The notes beneath the pieces were generated by a model. That model made no database searches. It was not told the origin of the DNA and worked only from the letters and a program-made list of their open reading frames with translations. From an uncultured Collinsella sp. (lineage in GTDB: Bacteria; Actinomycetota; Coriobacteriia; Coriobacteriales; Coriobacteriaceae), in assembly GCA_958437495.1 (NCBI GenBank), contig CAUBOH010000008.1:15244-79243 (forward strand): a stretch of 64,000 nucleotides of DNA, read 5' to 3'. The position numbers and the translations under genes are program-made. Shown here piece by piece: positions 19,083-28,145 of the stretch. Numbering within the stretch: position 1 is the stretch's first letter; every line of letters starts with the position of its first letter.

Positions 19083-19117
19083 AAAAAGGGCGCCGACCGC
19101 GATAGTCGACGCCCTTT
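19083..19117 (-). terminator. Terminator of typA
   Basis: AAAGGGCG... pairs with ...CGCCCTTT through a stem of about 12 bp with one mismatch, and TTTTTGT follows on the minus strand. Confidence 0.85.
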
Positions 19118-19143
19118 CTTGTAAAAGCTCTAGAGCCCAGCGC

Positions 19144-20982
19144 TTATTTGTTGACCTGGCCGGCGCGGACAGCGGCCTTCTTGCGGTCGGTGGCGTTGAG
19201 CAGACGCTTGCGCAGACGAATGTTCTTGGGAGTAATCTCGACCAGCTCATCGTCGGCGATGTACTCCAGCGCCTCCTCCAGCGAGAAGGTGCGAGGCGGC
19301 ACCAGCTGGACGGAGATATCGGAGGTCGAGGAACGCTGGTTGCCCAGGTTCTTGGTGCGGGCGATGTTGACGACCATGTCGCCGGCCTTGCTGCGCTCGC
19401 CCACGATCATGCCCTCATAGCACTCGGTGCCCGGCTCAACAAACAGCTGGCCGCGCTCCTGCAGCGTACCCAGAGCATAGGCAACGGCCTTCTCGGTGGT
19501 CATGGAGATCATGGCGCCGTTCTGGCGGTTGCCGATCTCGCCGGCATAGGGACCGTACTCCAGGAAGGTGTGGTAGAACACGCCCTCGCCGTGAGTAACG
19601 TTCATGATGCGGTTCTTAAGACCCATGATGCCGCGGGTCGGGATCTTAAACTCGAGGTGCGTCACGATGCCCGAGGCATCCATGCTCGTCATGATGCCGC
19701 CGGAGGTGCCGAAGACCTCAACGACCTTGCCCGAGTACTCTTCCGGGCACTCGACGACGGCCTGCTCGACAGGCTCCATCTTGTTGCCGTTCTCGTCCTT
19801 CTTAAACAAAACGCGGGGACGGCCGACCTGGAACTCAAAGCCCTCGCGGCGCATGGACTCCATCAGGACGGACAGGTGCAGGATGCCGCGGCCCGAGACC
19901 TCGACGCCGCTCTTGTCCTCGAGCTCCTCGATCTTCATGGTCACGTTGTTCTCGGCCTCGTTGAACAGGCGCTCCTTGAGCTGACGGGCGCCCACAATGT
20001 CGCCGTCGCGACCGACGAGCGGGGAGGTCGAAGCCTCAAAGACGATGGACAGGGTCGGCGGGTCAATCTCGATGGGCTCGAGCTCGACGGGGTTCTCGAT
20101 ATCGGTATAGACATCGCCGATATCGGTGCGGTCGATGCCCACGACGGCGGCAATGTCGCCTGCGCCGACTTCCTGGCACTCAGTGCGGCCCAGGTAGTCG
20201 AAGGTAAAGAGCTGTTTGACGGTAGCGGTGGCGCTGGAGCCGTCATTCTTGACAACCAGAATCTGGTCGCCCTGGTGGATAGTGCCGGAGTACACGCGAC
20301 CGATGCCGATACGGCCAACGAAGTTGGAGTGGTCGATGGTCACGCACTGCATGGCCAGCGGGGCGTTCTCGTCAACCTCGGGCGCGGGCATGTCGTCGAT
20401 GATCATATCGAGCAGCGGATACATGTCCATGTTGCCGTCGTTGGGGTCAAGGCGGGCAAAGCCATTCATGGCGCTGGCGTAAACCACGTGCTCCATGGCG
20501 AACTCAAGCTGGTCGTCGGTGGCGCCCAGGTCGGCCATGAGGTCCAGGCAGTCGTTGTAAGCCTTCTCGGGGTTGGCACCCGGACGATCGATCTTGTTGA
20601 TGACGATCATGATCTTAAGACCGGTGTCGATAGCGTGACGCAGCACGAAACGGGTCTGGGGCATGGGGCCCTCAAAAGCGTCGACCAGCAGCAGGGCGCC
20701 GTCGGCCATACGCAGCACGCGCTCGACCTCGCCGCCAAAGTCGGCGTGGCCCGGGGTGTCGATGACGTTGATCTTAACGTCCTTGTACTCGATAGAGATG
20801 TTCTTGGCGAGAATCGTAATGCCGCGCTCGCGCTCCTGGTCGTTAGAGTCCAGGACGCGGTCCTCGACCTGCTGGTTGGCACGGAAGGCGTCCGTGGCAC
20901 GCAGGAGCTTGTCGACCATCGTCGTCTTGCCGTGGTCGACGTGAGCGATGATGGCGATGTTCCTCAGATTGTCTACGCGCAT
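19144..20982 (-). CDS. typA: Ribosome-associated GTPase TypA/BipA
   Basis: TypA is an EF-G-like translational GTPase involved in ribosome assembly and stress growth. It has G1 AHVDHGKTT, G2 RGIT, G3 DTPGHADF and G4 NKID. The elongation-factor domains follow, with the family-specific C-terminal domain ending near 612 residues, the normal length. It stands alone, with a terminator behind it and an unknown gene upstream on the same strand. Confidence 0.97.
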   Translation of the reverse strand: MRVDNLRNIAIIAHVDHGKTTMVDKLLRATDAFRANQQVEDRVLDSNDQERERGITILAKNISIEYKDVKINVIDTPGHADFGGEVERVLRMADGALLLVDAFEGPMPQTRFVLRHAIDTGLKIMIVINKIDRPGANPEKAYNDCLDLMADLGATDDQLEFAMEHVVYASAMNGFARLDPNDGNMDMYPLLDMIIDDMPAPEVDENAPLAMQCVTIDHSNFVGRIGIGRVYSGTIHQGDQILVVKNDGSSATATVKQLFTFDYLGRTECQEVGAGDIAAVVGIDRTDIGDVYTDIENPVELEPIEIDPPTLSIVFEASTSPLVGRDGDIVGARQLKERLFNEAENNVTMKIEELEDKSGVEVSGRGILHLSVLMESMRREGFEFQVGRPRVLFKKDENGNKMEPVEQAVVECPEEYSGKVVEVFGTSGGIMTSMDASGIVTHLEFKIPTRGIMGLKNRIMNVTHGEGVFYHTFLEYGPYAGEIGNRQNGAMISMTTEKAVAYALGTLQERGQLFVEPGTECYEGMIVGERSKAGDMVVNIARTKNLGNQRSSTSDISVQLVPPRTFSLEEALEYIADDELVEITPKNIRLRKRLLNATDRKKAAVRAGQVNK

Positions 20983-21099
20983 GTAGTTCCCCTATCTTCT
21001 ATCCATATACAAACGGCACGCGTATGCGACCCGCCCAGCGACACAACGCTCAGCGGGAATATTGAGCCTTTTACCGAAAACTCGTTTATTTTAGCGATT

Positions 21100-21549
21100 T
21101 TAGATGAGAGGGGTTTCCTCACCTGCAGGTTCAGGGTCGCTCCACATAAAACCATCGCCGGCGCCCATGCCCTCATACAGCACATATGCCGAAAAACCGC
21201 TCTCGAGCGTCGTTTCGAAAAAGCTCACGAGCAGAGCGTCGTGGTAGCCACCGTCAATCTCGACGCAGCCGGTATAGCCGATGGCATAACGGGCGATACG
21301 GCCAAGGCCCTCGTCCTTAAGACCCATCTTGTGCTCGGAGATAAAGTTGGTGGCCGCCTCGAGGCATGCCTCTTCGCCATCCTCATCGAGCGCCGCCAGA
21401 TAACGGTTGGAAGCGGCGTCCTCAATTGCCACGACCACGCCAGGGTTTTCACCGGCGGCAAGGTCGTCCAAGAACGCGCCGATCAGATCGCACACCATGG
21501 CGTCGAGCTCGGCGGAGACGTTACCGGCGTCCTGCATATCCTGTGCCAT
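21100..21549 (-). CDS. Small acidic protein of unknown function
   Basis: The 149-residue product is acidic and soluble, with no membrane segment or signal. Its sequence reads like a mixed alpha/beta domain; I do not recognise it. GGGAAGG precedes the ATG. It lies 30 bases downstream of the small membrane protein and may share its transcript with the BFN-domain nuclease gene. Confidence 0.7.
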   Translation of the reverse strand: MAQDMQDAGNVSAELDAMVCDLIGAFLDDLAAGENPGVVVAIEDAASNRYLAALDEDGEEACLEAATNFISEHKMGLKDEGLGRIARYAIGYTGCVEIDGGYHDALLVSFFETTLESGFSAYVLYEGMGAGDGFMWSDPEPAGEETPLI

Positions 21550-21579
21550 CTTTAGACCTTCCCATCGAGTCTGGCGTCG

Positions 21580-21969
21580 TTACAGTTCTTGCGCCTCGGC
21601 GGCGATCTTAGCAGCGGCATCGCGGGCGCGCATCATGTCCTCCGCGCGCTTGTCGAGCACCTTGATCTGGCTGGTCAGCATGACCGCATCGACCACACCC
21701 CAGATCACCAGGCCTGTAGAGATCGAAAACCCAAGCGCACCAACTGTACCACGAAGGCGCGAACAGATTGCCGCGACAAGGGCCGAGATGACAACCATCT
21801 TGATAAACGAGCCGCGGCGTTCACGAAGCGTGCGGGCCTGCGTCACATAGGCAATGCGTGCCGCCTCGGACGCCTCAGAGCGCATCTGGGCCTCGCGGGC
21901 GATCGCAGCCGCCTCGGCAGAAACTCCAGCGCTCATGAGCGCGCACTCCGTCGCATGTTTGTCGAACAT
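21580..21969 (-). CDS. Small membrane protein of unknown function
   Basis: The 129-residue protein has an Ala/Arg/Glu-rich N-terminal helix, two hydrophobic segments at about residues 57-75 and 78-98, and a charged C-terminal helix. The ATG follows the stop codon of the BFN-domain gene without any gap (TAA then ATG), which implies translational coupling. No family recognised. Confidence 0.72.
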   Translation of the reverse strand: MFDKHATECALMSAGVSAEAAAIAREAQMRSEASEAARIAYVTQARTLRERRGSFIKMVVISALVAAICSRLRGTVGALGFSISTGLVIWGVVDAVMLTSQIKVLDKRAEDMMRARDAAAKIAAEAQEL

Positions 21970-22470
21970 TTAAAAGTCATCGGGCGAGAGCGTGTGGACG
22001 AACTCATCGAACTTTTCGAACTCTTGCTCGTCGTCGACTTCCTCGGCGTGCGGCGAGACGGTGCCCAAGCGATTCATGATGTCGTCTTCGACGAACATAG
22101 GGGCATTACTGCGTACGGCGAGGGCGATGGCATCGCTCGGACGTGCATCGATCCTATGCTCGTTGCCATCGGCCAACACGACAACCGTCGCGTAAAACAC
22201 GGGCGGCTCGGCACGGACGATTTCGACGCGCTCGAGCTTGGCACCCAGGGCGTCGACGGTGTCGAGCAGTAGGTCGTGCGTGATAGGGCGATCGGCGCGG
22301 CCGCTGTCGATGCCGCGGCTAATTGCCGCAGCCTCAAACGAGCCGGTCTGGATGGAGAGAGAGCGCAGCGGCGCGGGGGAATCCGACTTGCTGCAGCGCT
22401 CGCGAAGCACGATAAGCGATGGCACGGGACCGGCGGCCATGACGATAGTCTCTATGTCGACACGAACCAT
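21970..22470 (-). CDS. Bifunctional nuclease (BFN/DUF151) domain protein
   Basis: The core VFYATVVVLADGNEHRIDAR followed by PSDAIALAVRSNAPMFVEDD is the BFN signature, found in plant and bacterial proteins with DNase and RNase activity. The 166-residue length fits. The C-terminal tail is acidic. The ATG giving MVRVDIETIV is used because GGAGGT lies six bases ahead; an upstream ATG adds ten residues. It heads a three-gene unit with two unknown genes. Confidence 0.88.
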   Translation of the reverse strand: MVRVDIETIVMAAGPVPSLIVLRERCSKSDSPAPLRSLSIQTGSFEAAAISRGIDSGRADRPITHDLLLDTVDALGAKLERVEIVRAEPPVFYATVVVLADGNEHRIDARPSDAIALAVRSNAPMFVEDDIMNRLGTVSPHAEEVDDEQEFEKFDEFVHTLSPDDF

Positions 22471-22610
22471 GGAACACCTCCGGTACGTAGCGGTTAACAC
22501 GCGGCAGCCCGCCGCATTGAATAGCTATACTACCCAAACTTTCGCACAGCACACAAAATCAAAGTAGTTAATTTGGGACGGAGCTTTTTTGACTACTTTC
22601 AGTAGGTAAG

Positions 22611-22642
22611 AAAAAAGCCCCGAGGCAATTGCCCCGAGGCTC
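22611..22642 (-). terminator. Terminator of the tRNA-Ile/Ala/Ile cluster
   Basis: A GCCCCGAGGC/GCCCCGAGGC imperfect stem around AATT is followed on the minus strand by TTTTTTCTT, downstream of the last tRNA. Confidence 0.8.
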
Positions 22643-22655
22643 TTCACGGTTTTGA

Positions 22656-22732
22656 TGGTGGACCTGACAAGATTCGAACTTGTGACCTCCCGGTTATCAG
22701 CCGGACGCTCTAACCAACTGAGCTACAGGTCC
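22656..22732 (-). tRNA. tRNA-Ile (anticodon GAT), copy 1
   Basis: Full cloverleaf: acceptor GGACCTG/CAGGTCC, anticodon loop CTGATAA, T-arm ACAAGTTCGAATCTTGT, discriminator A and encoded CCA. It is identical to the copy at 22880-22956. Confidence 0.97.
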
Positions 22733-22736
22733 ATCA

Positions 22737-22812
22737 TGGTGGAGGTTAGGGGGATCGAACCCCTGACCTCAGGCTTGCAAAGCCCGCGCTCTCCCAGCTG
22801 AGCTAAACCCCC
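22737..22812 (-). tRNA. tRNA-Ala (anticodon TGC)
   Basis: Full cloverleaf: acceptor GGGGGTT/AACCTCC, anticodon loop TTTGCAA, encoded CCA. It lies four bases upstream of the tRNA-Ile copy 1, in the same direction. Confidence 0.97.
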
Positions 22813-22823
22813 ACGGAGACAGT

Positions 22824-22868
22824 AATAAACACCCCAGCGGCGACTCGGCTCTCGCTGGGGTGTTTATT
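22824..22868 (-). terminator. Terminator between tRNA-Ile copy 2 and tRNA-Ala
   Basis: A perfect 16-bp stem (22824-22839 with 22853-22868) contains AACACCCCAGCG and ends in a T-rich GTTTATT on the minus strand. Confidence 0.8.
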
Positions 22869-22879
22869 GCGAAAGAAAG

Positions 22880-22956
22880 TGGTGGACCTGACAAGATTCG
22901 AACTTGTGACCTCCCGGTTATCAGCCGGACGCTCTAACCAACTGAGCTACAGGTCC
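22880..22956 (-). tRNA. tRNA-Ile (anticodon GAT), copy 2
   Basis: Same sequence as the first copy, with encoded CCA. The Ile-Ala-Ile grouping resembles an rRNA spacer, but no rRNA sequence flanks it. Confidence 0.97.
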
Positions 22957-23003
22957 ATCGCGCAAGGGATATATTAGACGAGTCGTTACGCGCGCGTCAA
23001 CAA

Positions 23004-23190
23004 CTTTTTTGAAAATCTTTGGAGGGTGTCGCCCCCGGCTGCCCGGCGGCATGCGAAGTCGCCTGCTCGGACAGTCCTGCTCGCACGGAGAGCACATTAA
23101 GTGCTCTCCGGCTCGTGCGGAACTCGCGATCGACTTCGCATGCCGCCGGGCAGCCGGGGGCGAAGTGAGGTTCAAAGATTTTCAAAAAAG
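23004..23190. repeat. 187-bp perfect-arm hairpin behind gyrA
   Basis: Three nested inverted repeats share one axis. The outer arms are 18 bp and perfect (23004-23021 with 23173-23190), the middle arms are 32 bp and perfect (23030-23061 with 23131-23162), and the tip has 10-bp perfect arms around ATTAA (23086-23095 with 23101-23110). The segments between tip and middle arms do not pair simply. The outer arms include the U-tract of the gyrA terminator. Nothing is encoded. Such near-perfect pairing over 60 bp is well beyond an ordinary terminator and suggests a mobile or RNA element. Confidence 0.8.
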
Positions 23191-23216
23191 CGGTCGGCGC
23201 GCAGTGCGCCGACCGC
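23184..23216 (-). terminator. Terminator of the replication operon (behind gyrA)
   Basis: GCGGTCGGCGC and its complement (23190-23200 with 23206-23216) form an 11-bp stem, followed on the minus strand by TTTTTTG. It is 40 bases behind the gyrA stop. Confidence 0.88.
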
Positions 23217-23256
23217 CGATATATGGGGTCTGATATTTTCTACCAGCTAGGGCCTC

Positions 23257-25998
23257 TTACTCGTCTAGGAGATCTTCTGGCATGTCGTTGCCGTCGCCTA
23301 GATCGACGGGGGTTTCTTCGGGGGCAGAGCCGTCTTCTGTGGCTTCACCCTCGGGCTTCTCCTTGGCAGCCGTCATGCGGGCTACGGCGCAGATGCGGTC
23401 GTTATCGTCGACGGTCATCATCTTAACGCCCTGGGTGGCACGGCCGGTCTGGCTGATCTCGTCGGTCTTGACGCGAATAACCGTCGCGCCCTCCGTCACG
23501 ATGAACAGCTCGTGCTGCGGACCCACCGTCTTCATGGCCGCAAGGTTGCCCTTACGCTCGGTCATCTGGATGGTATAGACGCCCTGGCCGCCGCGGTTCT
23601 GCTCCGGGTAGTCCGCGACCGGTGTGCGCTTGCCGTAGCCGCGCTCGGTAATGACGAACAGGTCGCCGTTGCCGTTGGTAACCTCCATGCCCAGAACGCT
23701 CACGCCGTCCTTCATGCTAATACCGCGAACGCCGCTGGTGTCGCGGCCGGTGGCACGTACCTGCTCCTCGGAGAACATAATCGCCTTGCCCGCAGTGGTG
23801 GCCAGGATGATCTTGTCACCCTCGCGCACGCGGCGCACGTTCAGCAGTGCGTCGTCGTCGCGCAGGTTGATGGCAATGAGTCCATCGCGGCGGCTACGGT
23901 CATACGCGCTCATCACGGTCTTCTTGACCATGCCGCTCTTGGTGGCAAACATCAGGTACTCGTCGGCCGGGAACTCGCGGCAGCTGATGACGCTCGCGAT
24001 CTTCTCGCCGTCCTCAAAGGGCAGCAGGTTGACAATCGCGGTACCGCGCGCCTGGCGCGTACCCACCGGCAGTTCGTGCACCTTCAGGCGATAGACCTTG
24101 CCCTTGCTCGAGAAGAACAGCACATACTCGTGCGTGGACGCGATAAACATCTCGTCGATAACGTCATCCTCTTTGAGGTTGACGCCCGACACGCCCTTGC
24201 CACCGCGCTTCTGGGCACGGTAGGCAGCCACCGGGATACGCTTAACGTAGCCGGTGTGGGTAATGGTCACGACCATATCCTCGTCGGCGATGAGGTCCTC
24301 GACATCCAGGTCCTTCTCAACCTGGCTGATCTCGGTGCGGCGCTTGTCGCCGAACTTCTTGGAGATCTCGCGCATCTCTTCCTTGATGACGCCCAGGATC
24401 TTCTCCTCATGTGCCAGCAGATCCTCATAGTAGGCGATGGCGCGGCGCAGGCCGTCCAGCTCTTCCTGAATCTTGTCGCGCTCCAGGCCGGTCAGGCGAC
24501 GCAGCTTCATCTCGAGGATGGCCGTGGTCTGCTCGGGCGTAAAGCCAAAGCGCTCGATCAGGCGGCTGCTGGCCTCGGAATCGGTCTGCGAGGAGCGGAT
24601 GATGCTGATGACCTCGTCGATATGGTCGAGGGCCATCAGGTAGCCCTCGAGGATATGCGCACGCGCCTGGGCCTTCTTGAGGTCAAAACGAGTGCGGCGG
24701 GTGACGACGTCGACCTGGTGGTCGATATAGTGCTGCAGCATCTCGCGCAGGCTCAGGCATTTGGGCACGCCGTTGACGAGCGCCAGGTTGTTGGCGCCAA
24801 AGGTCGTCTGCAGCGAGGTGTACTTGTACAGGTTGTTGAGCACGACCTGTGGGATAACGCCCTTCTTGAGCTCGATGACCAGGCGGATGCCCTTCTGGTT
24901 GGACTCATCGCGCATGTCCGAGATGCCCTCGATGCGCTTGTCGTTGACAAGCTGGGCGATCTTCTCCTGCAGGGTGCCCTTGTTGACCATATAGGGGATC
25001 TCGGTAAAGACCAGGCGGCTGCGACCGGTCTTGGTGGACTCCACATGAGCCTTGGCGCGAACGGTGATGGAGCCGCGTCCGGTCTCGTAACTCTGTTTGA
25101 TGCCGGCGCTGCCCATGATGATGGCGCCGGTGGGGAAGTCCGGACCGGGCATGATCTGCATGAGCTCGTCGACGGTGGCGTCGGGATTGTCGATCAGGTA
25201 GCAGGTGGCCTCAATTGCCTCGGTGAGGTTGTGCGGGGCGATGTTGGTGGCCATGCCGACGGCGATGCCCTGGCTGCCGTTGACCAGAAGGTTGGGGAAG
25301 CGCGCTGGCAGTGCCACGGGCTCGGCGAGCGACTCGTCGTAGTTGGGCTGCCAGTCGACGGTATCCTTCTGCAGGTCACGCAGCAGCTCCATGGCGGGCT
25401 TTGCCAGGCGGCTCTCGGTGTAACGCATAGCAGCGGCGCCGTCGCCATCGATGTTGCCGAAGTTGCCGTGGCCGTCGATGAGCGGCGTGCGCATGGAGAA
25501 CCACTGCGCCAGGCGGACCATGGCCTCGTAGACCGCGAAGTCACCGTGCGGATGGTACTTGCCGATAACTTCGCCGACCGTCCAGGCCGACTTCTTGTGT
25601 GGGCGGTTGGGGTAGATGCCGCTCTCGTTCATCGCGTACAGAATGCGGCGGTGAACCGGCTTCAAGCCGTCGCGCACGTCTGGCAGGGCGCGCGCCGTGA
25701 TGACCGACATCGAATACTCGATGAACGACTGCTTCATCTCACGGCCGAACTCCGAGATCTGGAGCTGGCCGCCGTTGATATCCTCACCGGCCGAGGCACC
25801 ACGGTCGACTTCGCCAAAGCTCTCCTCGAGCTCGCCGTCGTCGTCTTCTTCCTCGTCATCATCGGCATCGGGGTTATAGGCGTCCGAATCGCCGTCCTCG
25901 CCCTGTTCAGCACGGGCAAGCAGGCGTTTCAGATCATCGGGCATGCCAGCGTCGCCGGCCTCGTCCATATCCTCGTTATTGTTGATATCGTCTGCCAC
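23257..25998 (-). CDS. gyrA: DNA gyrase subunit A
   Basis: GyrA makes and reseals the double-strand break by which gyrase adds negative supercoils. After an acidic N-terminal extension of about 70 residues comes the breakage domain, with the catalytic AAMRYTESR tyrosine. The C-terminal DNA-wrapping repeats and an acidic tail (total 913 residues) follow. The quinolone region reads KYHPHGDFAVYEAMVR: the residue at E. coli position 83, usually Ser or Ala, is Phe154 here (codon TTC at 25537-25539). The acidic residue at position 87 (Glu) is retained. The gene follows gyrB by 11 bases. Confidence 0.98.
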   Translation of the reverse strand: MADDINNNEDMDEAGDAGMPDDLKRLLARAEQGEDGDSDAYNPDADDDEEEDDDGELEESFGEVDRGASAGEDINGGQLQISEFGREMKQSFIEYSMSVITARALPDVRDGLKPVHRRILYAMNESGIYPNRPHKKSAWTVGEVIGKYHPHGDFAVYEAMVRLAQWFSMRTPLIDGHGNFGNIDGDGAAAMRYTESRLAKPAMELLRDLQKDTVDWQPNYDESLAEPVALPARFPNLLVNGSQGIAVGMATNIAPHNLTEAIEATCYLIDNPDATVDELMQIMPGPDFPTGAIIMGSAGIKQSYETGRGSITVRAKAHVESTKTGRSRLVFTEIPYMVNKGTLQEKIAQLVNDKRIEGISDMRDESNQKGIRLVIELKKGVIPQVVLNNLYKYTSLQTTFGANNLALVNGVPKCLSLREMLQHYIDHQVDVVTRRTRFDLKKAQARAHILEGYLMALDHIDEVISIIRSSQTDSEASSRLIERFGFTPEQTTAILEMKLRRLTGLERDKIQEELDGLRRAIAYYEDLLAHEEKILGVIKEEMREISKKFGDKRRTEISQVEKDLDVEDLIADEDMVVTITHTGYVKRIPVAAYRAQKRGGKGVSGVNLKEDDVIDEMFIASTHEYVLFFSSKGKVYRLKVHELPVGTRQARGTAIVNLLPFEDGEKIASVISCREFPADEYLMFATKSGMVKKTVMSAYDRSRRDGLIAINLRDDDALLNVRRVREGDKIILATTAGKAIMFSEEQVRATGRDTSGVRGISMKDGVSVLGMEVTNGNGDLFVITERGYGKRTPVADYPEQNRGGQGVYTIQMTERKGNLAAMKTVGPQHELFIVTEGATVIRVKTDEISQTGRATQGVKMMTVDDNDRICAVARMTAAKEKPEGEATEDGSAPEETPVDLGDGNDMPEDLLDE

Positions 25999-26009
25999 GT
26001 TACCTCCTC

Positions 26010-28040
26010 TTAAGCGTCAAGGAAGCGCGCATCATGAGCGTGCTTCTCGATGTACTCGCGGCGATAGCCGACCTCGGAACCCATGAGCTCACGCACGGCG
26101 CGGTCCGCCACCACGGCGTCCTCAATCGACACACGTTGCAGGATGCGGGTCTTGGGGTCCATCGTCGTCGAGGCAAGCTGTTTGGGGTCCATCTCGCCCA
26201 GGCCCTTGTAGCGCTGAACGGTGTAACCCTTGCGCTTCTTGGTGATCTTGCCGTCCTTGGCCTTGCCGTCCTCGTCGTTGTCGTCGGGATTCAGCCCCAG
26301 GCTCTGGATGGTGTCGCGCAAGATCTCGTCTTCGGGCTGGCGGCCGTTGGGATACACGTAGTGGATCTTGTTGCGCACCTTAATGCCAAAGATGGGCGGG
26401 CACGCGACGTACACGTAGCCGGCGTCAATCAGCGGGCGCATGTACTTGTAGAAGAACGTCAACAGCAGGATACGGATATGCGCGCCGTCGACATCCGCAT
26501 CGGTCATGATGATGATCTTGTGGTAGCGGGCCTTGGTGATATCAAAGTCGCCGCCGTCACCGGCGCTCGTCGTGACGCCGCAGCCGATCGCGGTGATGAG
26601 CGACTGGATGGTATCACTCGAGAACGCACGGTGGTCGCCCACGCGCTCGACGTTCAGAATCTTGCCGCGCAGGGGCAGAATCGCCTGGATGTCTCGGCGA
26701 CGGCCGTCCTTGGCCGAGCCGCCTGCCGAGTCGCCCTCTACGATGAAGAGCTCGGTGAGCTCAGCGTCGCGCACCGAGCAGTCGGCGAGCTTGCCGGGGA
26801 GTGACGCCGTCTCGAGCAGACTCTTGCGGCGCGTCGCCTCGCGTGCCTTACGGGCGGCATTGCGGGCCTTGCAGGCTTGCTGCGCCTTCTTGACGATCTC
26901 ACGGGCGGGCTTAGGATGCTCCTCGAGGTAATCGGCGAGGCCGTCGGTCACGATCTTGAGCGTCAGCGCGCGCATATAGGAGCTGCCGAGCTTGGCCTTG
27001 GTCTGACCCTCAAACTGCGGGTCGGGCAGCTTGACCGAGATGACAGCCGAAAGGCCCTCGCGCACATCGTCGCCGGTCAGGTTGGCGTCCTTTTCCTTGA
27101 GCAGATTCTGCTTGCGCGCGTAGTCGTTGATCACGCGGGTAAGCGCGGTGCGGAAGCCCTCGAGGTGCATGCCGCCCTCAGGGGTGTAGATGTCGTTGGC
27201 AAACGACATGACGTTCTCGCCATAGCCGCTATTCCACTGCAGGGACACCTCGACCTCGCCCATCTTGGTCACGGGCGCGTCCGGATCAGACTTGCCCTCA
27301 ATGTAGATGGGCTCCTTAAAGGCCTCGGGGACATCTTTGCCCTCGTTGAGGAACTTGACGAAGTCGATGATGCCGCCCTCGTAGCAGAACTCCTCCACGT
27401 GGGGAGTCGTCTCGCGCTCGTCGGTCAACACGATCTTGAGGTTCTTATTGAGGAACGCCGTCTCCTGCAGACGGTTGTGCAGCGTATCGAAATCGTAGAT
27501 GCAGGTCTCGAAGATCTCGTCGTCGGGCCAGAAGGTGACGGTGGTGCCCGTCGTCTCCGATGTGCCCACGACCTCCATCTTCTTGACAGTCTTGCCGCGC
27601 GAGAATTCCATCTCGTAGACGCCGCCGTCGCGGCGGACCTGTACGACCACGCGCTTGGACAGGGCGTTGACGACGGAGATGCCCACGCCGTGCAGGCCGC
27701 CCGAGACCTTGTAGGCCGAGTTATCGAACTTACCGCCGGCGTGTAGGATCGTCATGACGACCTCGAGCGTCGGGATCTTTTTGATAGGATGCTCGTCGAC
27801 GGGGATGCCGCGCCCGTTATCGACGACCGTGATGGAGTTGTCGGCGTGGACCGTCACCTGGATCTCGGTGCAGAAACCGGCCATGGCCTCGTCGACGGAG
27901 TTGTCAACGATCTCCCACACCAGGTGATGCAGACCGCTGGCGCTCGTCGAGCCGATATACATGCCCGGGCGCTTACGAACGGCCTCGAGACCTTCGAGAA
28001 TCTTAATCTCGCCGCCATCGTAATCGTTTTCGTTTGCCAC
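26010..28040 (-). CDS. gyrB: DNA gyrase subunit B
   Basis: GyrB supplies the ATPase for supercoiling. The GHKL ATPase domain shows EIVDNSVDEA, VVDNGRGIPV and SGGLHGVG. The transducer domain follows, then the TOPRIM domain with EGDSAGGSA and MTDADVDGAHI, and the GyrA-binding C-terminus (RYKGLGEMDP). The length of 676 residues is normal. It is directly upstream of gyrA, though a terminator-like hairpin separates it from dciA. Confidence 0.98.
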   Translation of the reverse strand: MANENDYDGGEIKILEGLEAVRKRPGMYIGSTSASGLHHLVWEIVDNSVDEAMAGFCTEIQVTVHADNSITVVDNGRGIPVDEHPIKKIPTLEVVMTILHAGGKFDNSAYKVSGGLHGVGISVVNALSKRVVVQVRRDGGVYEMEFSRGKTVKKMEVVGTSETTGTTVTFWPDDEIFETCIYDFDTLHNRLQETAFLNKNLKIVLTDERETTPHVEEFCYEGGIIDFVKFLNEGKDVPEAFKEPIYIEGKSDPDAPVTKMGEVEVSLQWNSGYGENVMSFANDIYTPEGGMHLEGFRTALTRVINDYARKQNLLKEKDANLTGDDVREGLSAVISVKLPDPQFEGQTKAKLGSSYMRALTLKIVTDGLADYLEEHPKPAREIVKKAQQACKARNAARKAREATRRKSLLETASLPGKLADCSVRDAELTELFIVEGDSAGGSAKDGRRRDIQAILPLRGKILNVERVGDHRAFSSDTIQSLITAIGCGVTTSAGDGGDFDITKARYHKIIIMTDADVDGAHIRILLLTFFYKYMRPLIDAGYVYVACPPIFGIKVRNKIHYVYPNGRQPEDEILRDTIQSLGLNPDDNDEDGKAKDGKITKKRKGYTVQRYKGLGEMDPKQLASTTMDPKTRILQRVSIEDAVVADRAVRELMGSEVGYRREYIEKHAHDARFLDA

Positions 28041-28089
28041 ACGTCCTCCTTCAGTTAAGAAAATGTGTACAGCCTTACTAGTTTATCGT

Positions 28090-28118
28090 AAAAAAATACC
28101 CTCGGGAACGAGGGTATT
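28090..28118 (-). terminator. Terminator behind dciA
   Basis: AATACCCTCG and CGAGGGTATT form a 10-bp stem, followed on the minus strand by seven T residues including those in the arm. It divides the dnaA-dnaN-recF-dciA unit from gyrB-gyrA. Confidence 0.88.
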
Positions 28119-28145
28119 TGGCTCTACAAGGCCACCAGATGCGAT

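Noticed and set aside
22656..22956. Remnant of an rRNA operon around the Ile/Ala tRNAs
   Set aside because: No 16S or 23S sequence is recognisable on either side.
23512..26013. 833-codon frame antisense to gyrA
   Set aside because: Shadow of gyrA codon bias; its protein is low-complexity His/Val/Leu-rich and matches nothing.
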